DNA of 32,217 bases from Bacillus mycoides (GTDB taxonomy: Bacteria > Bacillota > Bacilli > Bacillales > Bacillaceae_G), in contig NZ_LXLV01000068.1 of the NCBI RefSeq assembly GCF_001757995.1, forward strand, positions 1-32,217, written 5' to 3'. A model generated the notes under the pieces. The model ran no database searches, was not told the DNA's origin, and was given only the letters and a program-made list of their open reading frames with translations. This document shows positions 29,493-32,217 of this stretch, piece by piece. Numbering within the stretch: the first letter of the stretch is position 1; each line of letters begins with the position of its first letter. The translations under genes were made by a program, and so were the position numbers.

Positions 29493-29987
29493 TTATGCCT
29501 TCACTTTATTACGACGATTCAATCCAAATAATGTGCCTATTGCTACAAGACATGCACTTAATGCCATCATTGCTACATTATTTGATGCTGTATTTGGTAA
29601 TTTCTCTCCCTTTACAGCTGGTTTTGCTATTTCCTTTTTCGCTGCATCATTCTTTTGTCCGGCCTGAATTGCTGCTTCTTTTTTTGCAAGGGCTTCCTTT
29701 TCTTGCACTTGTAGCGCTACTTCTTTTTTCGCTGTATCTTGCTGCACTTGCGCTTTTATTGCTTCCTCTTTTTTAGCCATATCACTTTTTTCTTGTACTT
29801 GTGCCTCTTGCTTTTTCTCTACATCATTTTTTTGCTGTACCTTAATTGCTTCTTCTTTTTTAGCTGCATCTTGCTGCACTTGCGCCGCTTCTTCCTTTGT
29901 TAATGTTCCAGTAGAAGCGCTCGCTACTGAAGAATATCCTACTGTTAAAAGTGCCATTGCACAAATTGGTAATAGTTTTTTTTTCAT
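29493..29987 (-). CDS. LPNTA cell-wall-anchored protein, BasI-like (164 aa)
   Basis: A signal peptide (MKKKLLPICAMALLTVGYSS to ASAS) is followed by a Lys/Glu/Gln-rich coiled coil made of repeats of the form AKKEEAIK-QVQ-D, then the sorting signal LPNTASNN, a hydrophobic helix (VAMMALSACLVAIGTLFGL) and a positive tail (NRRNKVKA). LPNTA is the motif used by class D sortase, encoded next on the same strand. This composition matches the B. anthracis BasI type of SrtC substrate. AAAAGGAGAG precedes the ATG at 29987. Probably wall-anchored; function unknown. Confidence 0.87.
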   Translation of the reverse strand: MKKKLLPICAMALLTVGYSSVASASTGTLTKEEAAQVQQDAAKKEEAIKVQQKNDVEKKQEAQVQEKSDMAKKEEAIKAQVQQDTAKKEVALQVQEKEALAKKEAAIQAGQKNDAAKKEIAKPAVKGEKLPNTASNNVAMMALSACLVAIGTLFGLNRRNKVKA

Positions 29988-30107
29988 TTTATTTCTCTCC
30001 TTTTATACTTTATTCACATCACGTCGCACCGGATGTATTACTAGAATAAACAAGAGATGTAAATATAAGATGCAGATGAAATGGAATTCTGTTAAAGATT
30101 TCATTAT

Positions 30108-30150
30108 AAAAAAAGGTTATCCAAAAATAATCTTTTGGATAACCTTTTTT
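30108..30150. terminator. strong bidirectional terminator
   Basis: AAAAAAAGGTTATCCAAAA (30108-30126) pairs with TTTTGGATAACCTTTTTT (30133-30150). T-runs on both strands. It ends the SLH/C39 gene on the minus strand 3 bases after the stop. Confidence 0.93.
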
Positions 30151-30152
30151 AT

Positions 30153-32217
30153 TTAATCTACACTTAAAGCTTTCTTCCCCATTTGGTTATAAATACTTGC
30201 AAACCAACTCTTACTCACTTTCACATTTTTCGTTCCATAGAATGGATCATTATAATACACATAATTATCATCGGCACCTGTTAAAACGACCGCATGAGTA
30301 TTCATTCGCCCATTAATTGTTTTTCCGCCTGGTGTTTTCCATGTTGTAATTGGTCTAGGATTATTTAGTGCTACAGTTACCCAAGTAACAACCGGTTTTC
30401 CATTTCGCACATAATCTTCTAGGACTGAAAAATCATTTCCGGTTAAATTCGTTCCTCTTGCATATTTATCTAACAATCTTTTTAATGGCTCTGGATTAAT
30501 AGAATATCCTGGCGTATTTCCTGTCACATCACCTACAAACCCTACATCTGGATCTCCCCAAATTTGTGATGATGTTTTATAGTTCTTTAATTTCGTTTGA
30601 TCAAAAGGCATTTCAAACGCAAATGCTACTTTATTTAATGAGCGACCAATTTGATGTTCCACAAGCATTTGTAAAGAGACTACTTCACAGCCATTGTGTA
30701 ATTCTGGGAATTGATAAATTGATGGTACGTTCAATACCACTTGACTACGATTAACATTGCCTTCATTAACCCATTTCAAACCATTATTAGTTTGTATTTG
30801 AATCCAACCGCCTTCTCTTTCGCCATAAACTTCTACTGTTTGCGGAGAATATTTCCCTGATACACGCGATACAAAACTAGGACTGTCATATGCAAAAAAC
30901 ACTTTAGATAAATACTTTGTCTCCTTTTTCGTGTCCAACCATTGGTATCCTGCATATGTACTTATACGAAGCCACGTTCCTCTTTCTTCTACAACAGTTA
31001 CTGTTTGTGGTCCATAATACGCTAAAATTGTCGCAGAGCGTGACGGAGCATCATAAGTAGTAAAGTCTCTATCAATCTGTACTTTCTTTTCAGTCAGACA
31101 TACCCATTTATAGCCTAAACTAGTACGAATTTTAATCCAATCGCCTTCTCTTTCTTCAACAACCGTCACTTCTTGCGGAGTATACTCGCCTGAAATACCC
31201 GACGATAATGACGATTCATTATATGTAGCGAAGTTTTTCGTTATATTTACTTTCTTCTCAGTTAAGCACACCCATTTAAAACCCAAATCCGTATGAATTT
31301 TTATCCATCCACCGTCTCTTTCTTCATATACTTTTACTTCTTGTGATGCATATTCATTTGAAATACCTGACGATAATGATGGACCGTTATACGTAAAGAA
31401 ACTTTTCGTTATATTTACCTTTTTCGCTTGTACTTCGCTATCTTTAGATTTATCTGTTACCGCAACAAGTCGCGCTGCCTCCGCACGTGTTATCGATTTG
31501 TCAGGTTGCCACTGTGTTCCATCAATACCACTTGATATACCTAATTCTACTAAAATATTAATGAATTTCTCACCCCAATGATCTTTCACATCATTAAATA
31601 GTGTCGGTAATTCTCCATTAACTTTCGAATCTAATTGATACGCTTGCACAAGCATTGTTGCCATTGCCGCTCTTGTCATTTGACCGTACGGGTTAAACTT
31701 TCCGTTTCCTTCACCTTTAATAACACCTGCCTTTTCCACCGCTGCAATGTAGGAAGATGCCCAATTATCTTTCGAATCTATAAAGGTCGGCTTGTCCCCT
31801 TCTTTAACTTCTAATCCTAAAACTTTAGCCATAATTGTAGCCGCTTCAGCCCTACTTAATACGTTATTCGGTGAAAATGTTCCATCCGGCATTCCTGTAA
31901 TTACCTTTTTATTCACTAAATAAGTAACAGACTCTTCCGCCCACCCTGGAACATCAGGGAATGATTGTGGTGCTGCTTGTAAATTACTCACTGCCCGTTT
32001 TAATTCTACTTCTCTTTTTTCCTGTTCTTCCTTTTGCTTTAATTCAAGCTCTTGTTTTTCTTGTTCTTCTTTTTGCTTTAATTCAAGTTCTTGTTTTTCT
32101 TGTTCTTCTTTTTGCTTTAATTCAAGTTCTTGTTTTTCTTGTTCTTCTTTTTGCTTTAATTCAAGTTCTTGTTTTTCTTGTTCTTCTTTTTGCTTTAATT
32201 CAAGTTCTTGTTTTTCT
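30153..32217 (-). CDS. SLH-SH3-C39 peptidase surface protein, N-terminus beyond window (at least 687 aa)
   Basis: The frame is open to the right edge, so the gene continues upstream. The GTG at 31991 that would start a 612-aa product lacks a ribosome binding site and lies inside the frame. Order read from the N-terminal side: a charged coiled-coil repeat (ELKQKEEQEKQEL, from the 39-bp tandem repeat); three SLH modules (FPDVPGWAEESVTYL, FIDSKDNWASSYIAA, LFNDVKDHWGEKFIN); four SH3-like repeats of about 55 residues, the first two nearly identical (VNITKSFFTYNGPSLSSGIS, ending WVCLTEKK); then a C39-type cysteine peptidase (NGCEVVSLQML Cys, NTHAVVLTG His, YYNDPF Asp). Likely S-layer-linked wall-bound protease or hydrolase. 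Confidence 0.88.
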   Translation of the reverse strand, partial: EKQELELKQKEEQEKQELELKQKEEQEKQELELKQKEEQEKQELELKQKEEQEKQELELKQKEEQEKREVELKRAVSNLQAAPQSFPDVPGWAEESVTYLVNKKVITGMPDGTFSPNNVLSRAEAATIMAKVLGLEVKEGDKPTFIDSKDNWASSYIAAVEKAGVIKGEGNGKFNPYGQMTRAAMATMLVQAYQLDSKVNGELPTLFNDVKDHWGEKFINILVELGISSGIDGTQWQPDKSITRAEAARLVAVTDKSKDSEVQAKKVNITKSFFTYNGPSLSSGISNEYASQEVKVYEERDGGWIKIHTDLGFKWVCLTEKKVNITKNFATYNESSLSSGISGEYTPQEVTVVEEREGDWIKIRTSLGYKWVCLTEKKVQIDRDFTTYDAPSRSATILAYYGPQTVTVVEERGTWLRISTYAGYQWLDTKKETKYLSKVFFAYDSPSFVSRVSGKYSPQTVEVYGEREGGWIQIQTNNGLKWVNEGNVNRSQVVLNVPSIYQFPELHNGCEVVSLQMLVEHQIGRSLNKVAFAFEMPFDQTKLKNYKTSSQIWGDPDVGFVGDVTGNTPGYSINPEPLKRLLDKYARGTNLTGNDFSVLEDYVRNGKPVVTWVTVALNNPRPITTWKTPGGKTINGRMNTHAVVLTGADDNYVYYNDPFYGTKNVKVSKSWFASIYNQMGKKALSVD
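32036..32217 (-). repeat. 39-bp tandem repeat coding a 13-residue coiled-coil unit
   Basis: The start of GCTTTAATTCAAG recurs at 32036, 32075, 32114, 32153 and 32192, exactly 39 bp apart. Copies 2 to 5 look identical; copy 1 has one or two base changes. The unit encodes ELKQKEEQEKQEL in the minus-strand protein. The array continues past the right edge, so copy number is unknown. Confidence 0.93.

Overview
The window is an AT-rich stretch of a Bacillus cereus-group chromosome (B. cereus / thuringiensis / anthracis type). The evidence is direct: strong GGAGG ribosome binding sites, a luxS-yidD-carbonic anhydrase block, a class D sortase beside an LPNTA substrate, S-layer homology (SLH) proteins, GerPF-like and YjcZ-like spore proteins, and a bcr1-like repeat. 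No phage, plasmid, IS transposase, CRISPR, rRNA or tRNA was seen. Assignments come from motif recognition; no database search was run.

Layout. 1-1655: small genes (a partial gene at the left edge, a 33-aa YjcZ-like sporulation peptide, a coupled 16-aa/53-aa ORF pair, two small unknowns). 1776-4358: an ABC importer of the nitrate/sulfonate/taurine/thiamine-precursor class. 4393-7370: a small secreted protein, a lipoprotein with a zincin motif, a HAD hydrolase and a DUF3267 membrane protein with paired operator-like palindromes. 7485-10170: YtkD Nudix hydrolase, an unknown, YtzI, and a tandem array of six DUF3953-like small membrane proteins, the fifth broken by an in-frame stop. 10233-14222: luxS, yidD, beta-carbonic anhydrase and cydAB. 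14388-18345: GerPF-like protein, an SLH-Excalibur protein, a 750-bp gene-poor gap with orphan terminators, a YdcF/DUF218 membrane protein and a YitT protein.

18506-21328: a small membrane protein and a PspA-DUF350-DUF4178-DUF4247 cluster, which looks like an envelope-stress module. 21740-24901: a lipoprotein, a bcr1-like element, then feoA-feoB-Cys-rich protein (ferrous iron uptake) behind a Fur box. 25102-25943: a TPP riboswitch and thiT. 25970-29987: a possible 26-aa peptide, then (minus strand) an LPNTA surface protein, class D sortase, response regulator and histidine kinase. 30153 to the right edge: a large SLH / SH3-like / C39-type peptidase protein whose N-terminal side is a 39-bp tandem repeat running off the window.

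The recurring theme is the cell envelope: surface anchoring (sortase, SLH), membrane stress (PspA), small membrane proteins, respiration (cydAB) and metal/vitamin uptake. The least explained parts are the DUF3953 array, the PspA-linked DUF genes, the paired operators of the DUF3267 gene and the orphan terminators. I see no clearly undescribed multi-gene system; the DUF3953 array and the PspA-DUF cluster are the best candidates for unexplained biology.
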